Assembly (NCBI RefSeq): GCF_900215725.1
Contig: NZ_LT962469.1
Coordinates: forward strand, 597,365 to 661,364
DNA: 64,000 nt
Source of the DNA: Ezakiella peruensis
GTDB taxonomy: Bacteria > Bacillota > Clostridia > Tissierellales > Peptoniphilaceae
Direction: 5' to 3'
Shown in pieces: positions 34,750-44,349 of the stretch (positions are counted from its first letter, which is position 1; each line of letters opens with the position of its first letter). The translations under genes and the position numbers were made by a program. The notes below the pieces were generated by a model. It searched no databases, was not told the DNA's origin, and was given only the letters and a program-made list of their open reading frames with translations.

Positions 34750-37329
34750 ATGAATAATTTTTTAGTAATAGATGGATCGTCATTGGTTAACAGAGCTTTT
34801 TATGCCTTGCCACCTTTAACGAATAAAAAAGGCATACAGACAAATGCTATATATGGATTTATAAGAATGTACAAGAGGTTGGCTGAAGAATACAAACCAG
34901 AGCTTGTTGCTATTTTATTTGACCCAAAGGGACCAACCTTTAGGCACAAAATGTATGATGGTTATAAGTCTACCAGAAAGAAATTTCCACCAGAATTAAG
35001 TTATCAAATTTCAATTTTAAAAAATCTTTTGGATGAAATGGGAATTAGAACTTATGAAGTTCAAGGTTATGAAGCAGATGACTTGGCAGGAAGTTTATCA
35101 AAAAAATATTCTGATGACTACAATGTCATTTTAGTAACTGGCGATAGGGATTACTTACAACTTGTGGATGACAATGTAAAAGTTATTTATACAAAGAGAG
35201 GCATATCCGAAACAGTTGACTATGACAGGCAAATGATTATGGACGACTACGGACTTATACCAGAACAGCTTATTGATTTAAAGGCTCTCATGGGGGATAA
35301 GTCTGATGATATTCCTGGAATAGATGGGATTGGTGAAGTTACAGCCAAAAAGCTACTCCATGAATATAAAACTCTTGATGGTGTTTATGAAAATATCGAC
35401 AAGATGAAGAAAAACAAAACTACAGAAAGAATTGCAAATGGCAAGGAAGCGGCCTACCTTTCAAAAGAACTTGGTAGAATAAAGTGCGATGTTGAGGTTG
35501 AAGGTAAAGATTATTTCAAACTTAGAGATCCTAATACTGAAAGAGTTAATGAAATTTTTTCTGACCTTGAATTCCAAGATTTTACGAGCGGAGAAAGTAA
35601 GGATGACAAGATTGAAGTCGAGTATAAACTAGTCGATTCTTTTAAAGATATTAAATTTGCTTCAAAGACTCTTGCTATAAAACAATTTTTTAGAAACTCT
35701 TACCACAATGAAGAGCCTTTAGCTTATGGTGTTTATGATGGAGAAAGAGCTTATATTTCTGAGTCAGTTAATGATTTCTATGAAATTTTTGATGAAAAAT
35801 ATGAGCTTATAGGCGGAAATATCAAAGAGGACCTATACCATTTAATTAAGAATGGTATTAATAAAAATGTCTTTATATTTGATGTTGTTGTGGGTGATTA
35901 TCTTGTAGATCCTACTTCAAATGGAGAAACTATTTCTGCTGTTTATAGTAGATATTTTTCATCAGCTAAAAACTATGAAGATCTATTTTCTAAAAACAAG
36001 AAAACCAAAACAGAAGACTTTGATAAGGATAAACTCTTTAATTCATATGCTGTAGGCCTAGCGCAAATTTATAAGCTCTATCCTGTTTTAAAAGACAAGA
36101 TAGAATCTATGGATATGACTGATCTATTAAATGATATTGAGCTTCCACTAACCCATGTACTTGCAAATATGGAGTACGATGGAGTAGAGGTTAAAAAATT
36201 TATCCTTGAAGATTTGGGCAAGCAATTTCAAGCGGATTTAGACCATATGGAAGAGAAGATATTTGAACTGGCTGGAGAAGAATTCAATATTAATTCTCCT
36301 AAGCAGCTGGGCGAAATTTTATTTAACAAGCTTGATCTACCTGTTATAAAGAAAACAAAAACAGGATTTTCCACAGACCAAGAAGTCTTGGAAAAATTAA
36401 GTGACAAACACCCTCTTCCAAAGCTAATTCTTGAATATAGGCAGGATAGTAAATTAAAGAGCACATATGTAGATGGTATTGTCGATATAATTGATGAAGA
36501 TGGGAGGCTTAGGTCTACATTTAACCAAGTAAAAACAGCAACAGGTAGAATTTCCTCAACAGAACCTAACTTACAAAATATTCCTACAAGGACTGAAAAG
36601 GGGAGAATGCTAAGGAAGGCTTTTGTTGCAAAAGATGGCCACCAACTCCTTGACCTTGACTATTCACAAATTGAACTTAGGGTTTTGGCTGCGGTTAGCC
36701 AGGAAGAAAAAATGATTGAAGGCTTCCATGGTGATTTGGATATTCACAGGAAGACTGCAAGTGAAGTTTTTGACATTCCCTATGATGAAGTAACAGATAT
36801 GGAACGCTATCATGCCAAGGCTGTTAACTTTGGTATTGTTTACGGCATTAGTGACTATGGATTAAGTCGTAATCTGGATATTAGCAGAGATTCAGCTAAG
36901 GAATACATCGATAACTATTGGAAACAATTTCCTAATGTAAAAAAATATATGGACGATGTAGTTGAGGGCGCTAAAAAAGATGGTTATGTTACGACCTTGT
37001 TTAATCGCAGAAGGCCTATTCCTGAATTAAATAGCAAAAATTTTAACATTCGTAGTTTTGGTGAAAGAATTGCTCTTAATACTCCAATACAAGGGACAGC
37101 TGCAGATATAATTAAAATTGCTATGGTAAAAGTTTTTGATTATTTAAGGGAAAATAAAATGAAATCAAAACTTATTTTAACCATCCACGACGAATTGATT
37201 TTAGAAGCGGCTGATGATGAAGTGGATAAGCTTTCAAAAGATGTCAAGCATATTATGGAAACGGTAACTGATATGGGTGTTGATTTAAAAGTTGATTATA
37301 GCATTGCAAAGGATTGGTATGAAGCCTAA
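34750..37329 (+). CDS. polA: DNA polymerase I
   Basis: This 859-aa family A polymerase has an N-terminal 5' nuclease (DGSSLVNRAFYAL, EADDLAG, TGDRDYLQLV, GDKSDDIPGI), a central degenerate 3'-5' exonuclease domain lacking the DxE motif, and a complete polymerase: LDLDYSQIELRVLA, RYHAKAVNFGIVYGIS and IHDELILEA. It processes Okazaki fragments and fills repair gaps; proofreading is probably absent, as in Bacillus Pol I. The ATG follows AGGTGAT. It overlaps coaE by 11 bp. Confidence 0.98.
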   Translation: MNNFLVIDGSSLVNRAFYALPPLTNKKGIQTNAIYGFIRMYKRLAEEYKPELVAILFDPKGPTFRHKMYDGYKSTRKKFPPELSYQISILKNLLDEMGIRTYEVQGYEADDLAGSLSKKYSDDYNVILVTGDRDYLQLVDDNVKVIYTKRGISETVDYDRQMIMDDYGLIPEQLIDLKALMGDKSDDIPGIDGIGEVTAKKLLHEYKTLDGVYENIDKMKKNKTTERIANGKEAAYLSKELGRIKCDVEVEGKDYFKLRDPNTERVNEIFSDLEFQDFTSGESKDDKIEVEYKLVDSFKDIKFASKTLAIKQFFRNSYHNEEPLAYGVYDGERAYISESVNDFYEIFDEKYELIGGNIKEDLYHLIKNGINKNVFIFDVVVGDYLVDPTSNGETISAVYSRYFSSAKNYEDLFSKNKKTKTEDFDKDKLFNSYAVGLAQIYKLYPVLKDKIESMDMTDLLNDIELPLTHVLANMEYDGVEVKKFILEDLGKQFQADLDHMEEKIFELAGEEFNINSPKQLGEILFNKLDLPVIKKTKTGFSTDQEVLEKLSDKHPLPKLILEYRQDSKLKSTYVDGIVDIIDEDGRLRSTFNQVKTATGRISSTEPNLQNIPTRTEKGRMLRKAFVAKDGHQLLDLDYSQIELRVLAAVSQEEKMIEGFHGDLDIHRKTASEVFDIPYDEVTDMERYHAKAVNFGIVYGISDYGLSRNLDISRDSAKEYIDNYWKQFPNVKKYMDDVVEGAKKDGYVTTLFNRRRPIPELNSKNFNIRSFGERIALNTPIQGTAADIIKIAMVKVFDYLRENKMKSKLILTIHDELILEAADDEVDKLSKDVKHIMETVTDMGVDLKVDYSIAKDWYEA

Positions 37330-37900
37330 AAAAATCGTAATAACAGGTAAAATTGGATCTGGAAAAAGTAGTTTTATCAACATCTTAAAAGATAAAGGTC
37401 AATTTGAATTAAGATCTGCGGATGATGATGCTAAGGAAATAATCTCAAATAATATTAATGAAATACAGGAAATTACAAATAGAATTTGCGGCGAAGGCAT
37501 AAACTACAGGGAAGTTTTTTTCAAAAATAAAGAACTAAAAAGAGAAATCGAGGATCTCGTCTATCATAAGCTTTATAATTTTTATGCCAGTATCGAGTCC
37601 GACAAAGATATATTTTTTGAAATACCGCTTTATTTTGAATCTATAGAAATAGCGAATAAATGTGGCTTTATACCTGATGAAGTAATTTATATTAATGTTA
37701 ACAAGGACATCAGATATAAGCGTCTTAAAGATAGCAGGAAGATGACGGACCAAGATATTATTGACAGGGACAAATACTTTGTTTCAGATGAATTTGCAAG
37801 AGAAAATGCTCATACTATAATTGATAACAACGAAAGTCTAGAAAGATTTCAAGAAAGGATAATAGAATATCTTGATAAAAAATATAAAATTCTTAATTAA
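37319..37900 (+). CDS. coaE: Dephospho-CoA kinase
   Basis: This 193-aa P-loop kinase begins MKPKKIVITGKIGSGKSSF, with Walker A GKIGSGKS, and has the CoaE substrate segments SADDDAKEII, EIPLYFES and VIYINVNKDIRYKRLKDSRKMTDQDI. It makes CoA in the last step of the pathway. I start at ATG 37319, 3 bp behind AAAGGATT, not at the longer frame inside polA. The polA-coaE-lytic transglycosylase order is common in Clostridia. Confidence 0.93.
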   Translation: MKPKKIVITGKIGSGKSSFINILKDKGQFELRSADDDAKEIISNNINEIQEITNRICGEGINYREVFFKNKELKREIEDLVYHKLYNFYASIESDKDIFFEIPLYFESIEIANKCGFIPDEVIYINVNKDIRYKRLKDSRKMTDQDIIDRDKYFVSDEFARENAHTIIDNNESLERFQERIIEYLDKKYKILN

Positions 37901-38522
37901 ACTAATGCTTACGCTGGCAGTTTTATATGTTGGCGTAAACTTTTATTTATCATACAATTACCCAATAAAATATGAAAAGGTAGCTGATCAAGTTTGTGCA
38001 GAAGTTGGAGTGGACAAATCATTGGTCCTAGCAATTATAAAAACAGAAAGCGGATTTGATCCAAATGCAGTCTCAAAGAAAAATGCCCTTGGACTCATGC
38101 AGGTAATACCTGAAACAATCCAATACACATCACAAAAGTATGGGATTGAAGTCGGCATAAATGATATTTTTACTCCAGAAAAAAATATGGAGATTGGGGC
38201 CTATTATCTAAAGAATTTAATTGAAAGGTTTGGCAGTACTGACAGGGCAATCCTTGCTTATAATGCTGGACCAAGTGTGGTTAAAAGATGGGTTGACGAA
38301 GGCCTTGAAGATGTAAATGACGATACTTATTCTTGGGTGCCTTATGAGGAGACTAGGAATTATATAAAAAGAGTGAAGAAAGCAAGGAAGGGATATGAAT
38401 TTTTAATTAGCAAGGACTATAGGGTTCCACAGACTATGCAAGAATATTTTATGAAGCTGACTAAGGCAGAAGATGGCATAGTTCCAGCTATAAAAAAATT
38501 TATTAAGGGGTTTGTAAAATGA
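37872..38522 (+). CDS. Membrane-anchored lytic transglycosylase (Slt-type)
   Basis: This 216-aa protein has an N-terminal signal-anchor (residues 7-28) and an SLT domain: LAIIKTESGFDPNAVS with the catalytic Glu, GLMQVIPET, and ILAYNAGPSVV. It cleaves peptidoglycan between MurNAc and GlcNAc from outside the membrane. The start is likely TTG 37872 inside coaE, with AAAGGA about 12 bp upstream; ATG 37905 would shorten the anchor. It shares an ATGA overlap with the next gene. Confidence 0.9.
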   Translation: MIKNIKFLIKLMLTLAVLYVGVNFYLSYNYPIKYEKVADQVCAEVGVDKSLVLAIIKTESGFDPNAVSKKNALGLMQVIPETIQYTSQKYGIEVGINDIFTPEKNMEIGAYYLKNLIERFGSTDRAILAYNAGPSVVKRWVDEGLEDVNDDTYSWVPYEETRNYIKRVKKARKGYEFLISKDYRVPQTMQEYFMKLTKAEDGIVPAIKKFIKGFVK

Positions 38523-40048
38523 AAAGGATAAATATATTTATACTTTGCATATTGATGTTATTTTTATCTTCTTGCACCGAGAAAGAGGTCTCTGTTGAGG
38601 ATGAAAAGCTGAATTATTTACTTGCAGAGACAGGGGAGATAAGTATTCCACTGACACCTTTTGAATCATTGGATCCTCTTACAACTGAAAATATGTCCTA
38701 CTTTTATATGTCTAGTTTAATTTTTGAAGGGCTATTTACTTTGGATGATAATTTAAGGCCACAAACTCTACTTGCTAGTTCATATAATTTGGATGATAAC
38801 AAGATGACCATTAGCATCAAAGATGGCATAACTTTTCATGATGGATCAGCCTTGACAGTAAAAGATGTCCTATATTCTCTAGACCATCTCAGAAACACTA
38901 TGAAAGGGCCCTATTATAATCTTGTAGTCAATAATATTTCTAGAGAATTTCCTTTGACTGGGAAAATAATTGATAATACAACCATTGAGATAAGTTACAA
39001 TGGAGTAGGACCATTTTTAAAGGAGTATTTGATTTTTCCAATAGTAAAAGAGGGAACTCTAAGTAAAAAAATCCCTTTGGGAACCGGACCATACATGGTT
39101 GATACTTATGAAAATAAAAAAGAAATAATTTTGACTGCATACGAAAACTATCATGATGAAATGCCAAGTATTTCTAGGATTAGAGGTGTTTATCATGATG
39201 ACAAAGATTTGATTTACACGTCACTTGAAACTGGTAGGATTCATGTATCTACATCATGGGGACAAAACTTTTATAGGTTTTTTAACAATGAACATTTTAA
39301 TGCTCAAACTTATCCTTCCAATGAAATGTATTTTTTATTTTTAAATCCTGAGGGAGAATTAGCCAAGGCAAATTACAGGGAGGCAATTAAGAGTTCTATT
39401 GATAAGGAAAGAATTATTAAAATTGCCTTAGATGATCAAGGAATTAAAACAACAGGATTTATTAATCCTAACAGTTATTTTTGCAGGGTAGGCCAGGATC
39501 TTACCAATGTTGAAAAAGCAAAAGAACTACTCGCTGGTGATAAGCCAACTCTGAAATTTTACTTTTATTGGAAAAATGAATACCAGCTTAAAATTGCAAC
39601 TCTAATTGCTGAATCTCTATACAATTTGGGGATAAAAGTTGAATTTGTTGGAAATTCTGATGAGGACTTTAATACTTATTTAGAAAATTTAAAAACGGGT
39701 GATTATGATATTGCCTTGTCATCAATGGCTGTAAATATAATTCCAGATTATAGTTATAATTTAAATTCAGGTATATTCCCTTATCAATCAGAAACTATCA
39801 GTAAATTGAATGAAGATATCAAATCTACGCACAACGAATCAGATTTAATCTTAGTTACCAACAGCATAGATGAGACTATTAACAGAGAGAATATATTTAT
39901 TCCCCTTGTTTATAAGATGAATGCCCTTATATATTCAAATGCTATAGTGGGTGATATAAAACCAAATATTATTTTCCCTTATAAGTCACTCTACACTGCA
40001 TATTTTACAACTAAAGAAAATGAAACTATTGATGAAGACGCAAACTAA
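38519..40048 (+). CDS. Peptide/nickel-type ABC substrate-binding lipoprotein
   Basis: This 509-aa protein has a lipoprotein signal MKRINIFILCILMLFLSSC, with Cys19 as the lipidation site, and the family-5 solute-binding fold: FESLDPLTTENMSYFYMSSLIFEGLF, LTVKDVLYSLDHL and LAKANYREAIKSSIDKERI. Such proteins capture oligopeptides or similar ligands for Opp/Dpp-type importers. No permease or ATPase gene is nearby. It is translationally coupled (ATGA) to the transglycosylase, so it may bind cell-wall peptides; that is inference. Confidence 0.9.
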   Translation: MKRINIFILCILMLFLSSCTEKEVSVEDEKLNYLLAETGEISIPLTPFESLDPLTTENMSYFYMSSLIFEGLFTLDDNLRPQTLLASSYNLDDNKMTISIKDGITFHDGSALTVKDVLYSLDHLRNTMKGPYYNLVVNNISREFPLTGKIIDNTTIEISYNGVGPFLKEYLIFPIVKEGTLSKKIPLGTGPYMVDTYENKKEIILTAYENYHDEMPSISRIRGVYHDDKDLIYTSLETGRIHVSTSWGQNFYRFFNNEHFNAQTYPSNEMYFLFLNPEGELAKANYREAIKSSIDKERIIKIALDDQGIKTTGFINPNSYFCRVGQDLTNVEKAKELLAGDKPTLKFYFYWKNEYQLKIATLIAESLYNLGIKVEFVGNSDEDFNTYLENLKTGDYDIALSSMAVNIIPDYSYNLNSGIFPYQSETISKLNEDIKSTHNESDLILVTNSIDETINRENIFIPLVYKMNALIYSNAIVGDIKPNIIFPYKSLYTAYFTTKENETIDEDAN

Positions 40049-40067
40049 ATCGTAGTTTGCGTTTTTT
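40038..40067 (+). terminator. Intrinsic terminator after the binding lipoprotein
   Basis: ACGCAAACTA (40038-40047) pairs with TAGTTTGCGT (40053-40062) over a 5-nt loop and is followed by Ts. The stop codon lies in the stem. Confidence 0.88.
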
Positions 40068-40068
40068 G

Positions 40069-40082
40069 GTGATTCAAATCAC
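40069..40082 (+). promoter_or_regulatory. Palindrome upstream of rnf (candidate operator)
   Basis: GTGATT-CA-AATCAC is a perfect inverted repeat about 47 bp upstream of the rnf -35. It resembles Crp/Fnr-type half-sites and only weakly a Rex site. Confidence 0.45.
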
Positions 40083-40128
40083 AAATTTAACAAAATTTTA
40101 CACAAGCCCTATAAATGCCGTTTTTTCC

Positions 40129-40157
40129 TTGAATTTGACCAGGTCTTATGCTATAAT
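40129..40157 (+). promoter_or_regulatory. rnf operon promoter
   Basis: -35 TTGAAT (40129-40134), 17-bp spacer ending TG-C, -10 TATAAT (40152-40157). The spacer holds a GACC-A-GGTC palindrome (40137-40145) that could be a repressor site. Confidence 0.82.
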
Positions 40158-40183
40158 TTTTATGAAAGGCGAAGGTGATAAAT

Positions 40184-41509
40184 ATGAATTTAAAACATCT
40201 TACCTTCAAGGGCGGTATACATATACCAGAGTTTAAAGAACTTTCCGAGCACGCTCCAATTGAAAAGGCAAAAGCTGTTGCTGAAGTGATAATTCCACTT
40301 ACACAACACGTTGGTGCTCCTTGTGAGCCAACAGTAAAAGTTGGTGACGAGGTAAAGATTGGTACGGTTATTGGAGATGTGGAAGCGTCATTGTACGCAC
40401 CTGTTCACTCCAGCGTATCGGGGGTTGTTAAAAAAATTGAAAAAAGATTTACCCTTGATGGTTCTAGTGCAACTTGTGTTACTATTGAAAACAACTTCAA
40501 AGATGAATTTGAATTTCAAGAATGTGACAAAAAAATTGAAGATTTTTCTATTGATGAAATAATCGAAGCTGTCAAAAAAGCTGGTGTAATCGGTATGGGT
40601 GGGGCAGCATTTCCCGCACATAACAAACTTTCCGGCGCACTTAAGGGCATCGACTCTATCATTTTAAATGGGGCAGAATGTGAGCCATATTTAACTTGTG
40701 ACCATAGGATGATGCTTGAATGGGGCGACAAAATTATTGAAGGCTTAAAGATTATTATGAAGGTTACTAACGCAAGCAACGGTTACATAGGGATAGAAGA
40801 TAATAAAAAAGATGCTATAGAGTCTTTAGAAGCTAAATTAAGCTCTTCGGCAAATCTTCATGTAGCTGATTTAATTACAAAGTTTCCTCAAGGTGACTCA
40901 TACAGAATGGTTGACTCTATTTTAAATCGTAAAGTTCCTCTAGGCGGAAGAACAGGCAATGTAAACACATTGGTAACCAACGTTGGTACTTCTGCAGCTA
41001 TTGCAGATGCTGTTTTAAGAGGAATTCCTTCTTATGAAAGAGTTGTAACAGTAACTGGTGATGGCATAAAGACTCCAAAGAATATTTTGGCTAGAGTTGG
41101 AACTAAAATTTCTGCTTTAATAGAAATGGCAGGAGGCTTTAATGGTAATCCAAAAGCTATCGTAGCTGGCGGACCAATGACAGGATTCTCACAATTTGAT
41201 GTGTCTACTCCAATTCAAAAAAATACATCAGGTCTTCTTGTACTTGCAGAAAATGATGCTGCAAAATATGAGATGAGCCCATGTATTAGATGTGGTAAAT
41301 GTATTCACGGATGTCCTGTACATTTAATGCCTTTAAATATTGCTGCTCTTGCACTTCATAACAGGTTTGAAGATACAGCAAAATATAATGCTCAGGCATG
41401 TATAGCATGCGGTTCATGCTCTTACATTTGCCCAGCACATAGACCACTTACAGAAATGGTTGTTGCAGCAAAACGCGAACTAAGAGCTGCATCAAGAAAG
41501 GCTAGATAG
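40184..41509 (+). CDS. rnfC: Rnf complex subunit RnfC
   Basis: This 441-aa protein has the RnfC barrel start (GGIHIPEFKELSEHAPIE), a Complex I 51-kDa-like NADH/FMN domain with GMGGAAFPAHNKL near 137 and LNGAECEPYLTCDHR, and two [4Fe-4S] sites CIRCGKCIHGCP and CIACGSCSYICP. RnfC is the NADH-side subunit of the ferredoxin:NAD oxidoreductase ion pump. I use ATG 40184 behind GAAGGTGA rather than GTG 40175, which overlaps that site. Confidence 0.97.
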   Translation: MNLKHLTFKGGIHIPEFKELSEHAPIEKAKAVAEVIIPLTQHVGAPCEPTVKVGDEVKIGTVIGDVEASLYAPVHSSVSGVVKKIEKRFTLDGSSATCVTIENNFKDEFEFQECDKKIEDFSIDEIIEAVKKAGVIGMGGAAFPAHNKLSGALKGIDSIILNGAECEPYLTCDHRMMLEWGDKIIEGLKIIMKVTNASNGYIGIEDNKKDAIESLEAKLSSSANLHVADLITKFPQGDSYRMVDSILNRKVPLGGRTGNVNTLVTNVGTSAAIADAVLRGIPSYERVVTVTGDGIKTPKNILARVGTKISALIEMAGGFNGNPKAIVAGGPMTGFSQFDVSTPIQKNTSGLLVLAENDAAKYEMSPCIRCGKCIHGCPVHLMPLNIAALALHNRFEDTAKYNAQACIACGSCSYICPAHRPLTEMVVAAKRELRAASRKAR

Positions 41510-41518
41510 GAGGTAGTT

Positions 41519-42595
41519 ATGACTGAAAAAGATATTAATAAAGTAAATGTAGAGTCAGCTGCTCCTAAAGAAACTAATGTAGTTAAAAAGGAAGACTCAA
41601 ACATAAAAGCAGAAATTACAGACGCTGAATTTGATAAAATGTCTTTAGCTGAACAATTTGAAGCGAAAGATGGCAGCTGGACTGTTGCCTTGGCTCCACA
41701 CTTGAGGACAACTAGAACAACTAGAAAGATGATGTTGGATGTTATTATTGCTTTAACTCCACAACTCTTGTTCTCAGTATATAAATTTGGCCTTCACGCA
41801 GCTATGATTATACTTATTTCAGTACTCAGTGCTGTTTGTTTCGAAGCATTAATGCAAAAGGCATTCCACAAGAAAGTTTTGATCGGCGACTTATCAGCAG
41901 TGGTAACAGGTTTACTACTTGCTTTTAACTTACCAGCTAATGTTCCTTATTGGATTCCAATTGTAGGATCAGCTTTTGCAATTATAATTGCTAAAGAACT
42001 CTTTGGAGGAATTGGTTCAAACTTTATGAACCCAGCTTTAGCTGGTCGTGCAGCCCTTATGATGAGCTGGCCAGCAATAATGACCAATTATATTGGACCA
42101 GATGGGATTACAGGTGCAACTACACTTCAAATTATGAAGGCAGGAGAAGGACAACTTCCAGCCTTAAGAGATGTAATAGTTGGTAATATTAGTGGTGTTT
42201 TAGGTGAAACTGCAAGTATCTGCATTCTAATTGGATTTATTTATTTAGTTATTAGAAAGGTCTTAGACTATAAAATTACCCTCATATATATTGCAACAAC
42301 TATGTTAGTATTATTTGCAATGGGAGTAAGGGGAGAATTTTTACTCTACCATTTATTCGGTGGCGGATTGTTACTAGGTGCATGCTTTATGGCTACAGAC
42401 TTTGTAACAGCACCAACAACTCCGATAGGAAAGATTATTTTTGCAGTGGGCTGCGGTCTATTAACTGCCTTAATTAGATTAAAAGGTGGCATGGCTGAGG
42501 GCGTTAGCTATTCTATTTTAATTATGAATACTGCAGTACCTCTAATCGATAGACTTACTGTTCCTAAGGTATTTGGGGAGGTAAAAACAAAATGA
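41519..42595 (+). CDS. rnfD: Rnf complex subunit RnfD
   Basis: This 358-aa membrane protein has about nine hydrophobic helices after an unusually long charged N-terminus of about 50 residues. The covalent FMN site is in DGITGATTLQ (residues about 196-205), and FGGIGSNFMNPALAGRA is the family hallmark. It forms the ion-translocating membrane core with RnfA and RnfE. It follows rnfC by 9 bp behind AGGAGG and overlaps rnfG by 4 bp. Confidence 0.97.
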   Translation: MTEKDINKVNVESAAPKETNVVKKEDSNIKAEITDAEFDKMSLAEQFEAKDGSWTVALAPHLRTTRTTRKMMLDVIIALTPQLLFSVYKFGLHAAMIILISVLSAVCFEALMQKAFHKKVLIGDLSAVVTGLLLAFNLPANVPYWIPIVGSAFAIIIAKELFGGIGSNFMNPALAGRAALMMSWPAIMTNYIGPDGITGATTLQIMKAGEGQLPALRDVIVGNISGVLGETASICILIGFIYLVIRKVLDYKITLIYIATTMLVLFAMGVRGEFLLYHLFGGGLLLGACFMATDFVTAPTTPIGKIIFAVGCGLLTALIRLKGGMAEGVSYSILIMNTAVPLIDRLTVPKVFGEVKTK

Positions 42596-43167
42596 AAGAA
42601 ACAATAAAACTTGGTATTATACTTCTTGTTTTTGCTTTGGTGGCAGCTGGTGTTTTAGGCTATGTAAATAGCGTAACAGAACCAATTATTGCCGAAAGAG
42701 AAGCTAGAGAAGCTAATGAAGCTTATCAAGAATTGATTCCAGAAGCTGATGAATTTGTTGAATTTACTAGTGAAGAATTAAATAAATATAAGGCAATTAA
42801 CTCAAAGGTCACAAGCATTGTAAAGGCGACTAAAGGCGGAGATGAAATTGGATATCTACTTACAACAAATGGCGGCGGCTACGGTGGAGATATTACAGTA
42901 ATCACTGCTCTTATAGGCGATGAAATTAAAGCTATTAAAATTTTAAAGCACAAGGAAACTCCTGAAATTGGAACTAAAGTTGATAATCCAGATTTCCAAG
43001 CTCAATACTCAGGCAAATCCGTTAGAGAGCCAATAGCTGTTAAGAAAGAAAATCCTGGTGCTAGTGAAATTCAAGCAATTACAGGTTCAACTGTAAGCTC
43101 TAGAGGTGTTACAGATGCTGTAAATATAGCTTTAGATATTTATAAGGAGTTGAATAATGGACTATAA
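42592..43167 (+). CDS. rnfG: Rnf complex subunit RnfG
   Basis: This 191-aa protein has one N-terminal membrane helix and an extracellular FMN-binding domain with GYGGDITVITALIGDEIKAIKILKHKETPEIG and the flavinylation motif AITGSTVSSRGV near its C-terminus. It passes electrons outside the membrane. The ATGA start overlaps rnfD, and the end overlaps rnfE by 11 bp. Confidence 0.96.
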   Translation: MKETIKLGIILLVFALVAAGVLGYVNSVTEPIIAEREAREANEAYQELIPEADEFVEFTSEELNKYKAINSKVTSIVKATKGGDEIGYLLTTNGGGYGGDITVITALIGDEIKAIKILKHKETPEIGTKVDNPDFQAQYSGKSVREPIAVKKENPGASEIQAITGSTVSSRGVTDAVNIALDIYKELNNGL

Positions 43168-43771
43168 AAAAATTATAAAAGATGCATTATTTAATAATAA
43201 TCCAGTCTTGGTTCAATTGATAGGACTTTGCTCTGTATTAGCTGTTTCAATTAATGTTGAAAACGCTCTTGCCATGACAGCAGCGGTTGTATTTGTTACT
43301 ACACTAAGCAATATTTCAATATCACTACTTAGAAATGTTATTCCTGATAAGATCAGGATTCCTATTTATATTGTTGTAATTGCAACATTTGTTACTATTG
43401 TAGATATGTTTTTAAATGCTTTTGTTCAAGATGTGTATGCTTCACTAGGATTATTTATTCCACTAATTGTTGTAAACTGTTTGATCCTTGCCAGAGCAGA
43501 AAGCTTTGCTAGCAAGAATACGTTATTGCCATCAATTGTTGATGGATTCTTTAGTGGACTTGGATATGGTGTTGCTATTATAATATTAGCTGCAATAAGA
43601 GAAATTATTGGTTCAGGTAAAATTTTTGGATATACAATTTTTGAAGGCTTTAATCCAATGGGATTATTCGTTATGCCAGCTGGTGCGTTCATTATTCTTG
43701 GATTAATGATTTTTGCCCTTAATAGCATAAGGGATAGAAAAAAGAAGACAAGTGATAAGGAGGCTGAATAA
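43157..43771 (+). CDS. rnfE: Rnf complex subunit RnfE
   Basis: This 204-aa protein with about six membrane helices has NNPVLVQLIGLCSVLAVS, NVIPDKIRIPIYIVVIATFVTIVDM and YASLGLFIPLIVVNCLI, the RnfE/NqrD pattern with a cluster cysteine on each inverted half. It overlaps rnfG by 11 bp and touches rnfA by one base. Confidence 0.96.
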   Translation: MDYKKIIKDALFNNNPVLVQLIGLCSVLAVSINVENALAMTAAVVFVTTLSNISISLLRNVIPDKIRIPIYIVVIATFVTIVDMFLNAFVQDVYASLGLFIPLIVVNCLILARAESFASKNTLLPSIVDGFFSGLGYGVAIIILAAIREIIGSGKIFGYTIFEGFNPMGLFVMPAGAFIILGLMIFALNSIRDRKKKTSDKEAE

Positions 43772-44343
43772 TGAATATTTTTCAAATAATTATTTCGACT
43801 ATTTTTGTAAATAACTACGTATTTAGTCAGTTCCTTGGCATATGTCCTTTCCTTGGAGTTTCAGGTAAGGTAGAAACTGCAGGAGGTATGGGCTTGGCTG
43901 TAACATTCGTTATGACAATTAGCTCTGCACTTACTTGGGTAATACAAAGATTTATCCTAGATCCATTTGGGCTTGGATACTTACAAACAATTGTATTTAT
44001 TTTGGTTATTGCCAGCTTAGTACAATTTGTTGAAATGGTAATTAAAAAACTCAGTCCTTCACTATATCAAGCGATGGGCGTTTTCTTACCACTAATTACA
44101 ACAAACTGCGTCGTACTTGGTGTTGCAATTGTTAATATTCAAAATGAATACAACATTTTCCAAACTATTGCAAGTGCTCTAGGCGCTTCAATTGGATTTG
44201 CATTAGCACTATTATTATTAAGTGCTCTCAGAGAAAGACTTGAACTTGCAAATGTACCTGAAGCATTGAAGGGATTTCCAATGGCTCTAATAGCCGCTGG
44301 ACTAATGAGTATTGCTTTCACAGGTTTTGCAGGTTTAATATAG
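43771..44343 (+). CDS. rnfA: Rnf complex subunit RnfA
   Basis: This 190-aa six-helix membrane protein begins FVNNYVFSQFLGICPFLGVS and carries MGVFLPLITTNCVVLGVAI, the two pseudo-repeats that hold the intramembrane [2Fe-2S] cluster shared with RnfE. It is homologous to RnfE, in opposite topology. It ends 6 bp before rnfB. Confidence 0.97.
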   Translation: MNIFQIIISTIFVNNYVFSQFLGICPFLGVSGKVETAGGMGLAVTFVMTISSALTWVIQRFILDPFGLGYLQTIVFILVIASLVQFVEMVIKKLSPSLYQAMGVFLPLITTNCVVLGVAIVNIQNEYNIFQTIASALGASIGFALALLLLSALRERLELANVPEALKGFPMALIAAGLMSIAFTGFAGLI

Positions 44344-44349
44344 GAGGTA

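Noticed and set aside
40135-40140. TTGACC as -35 of the rnf promoter
   Set aside because: Only 11 bp from the -10; TTGAAT at 40129 has the correct 17-bp spacing.
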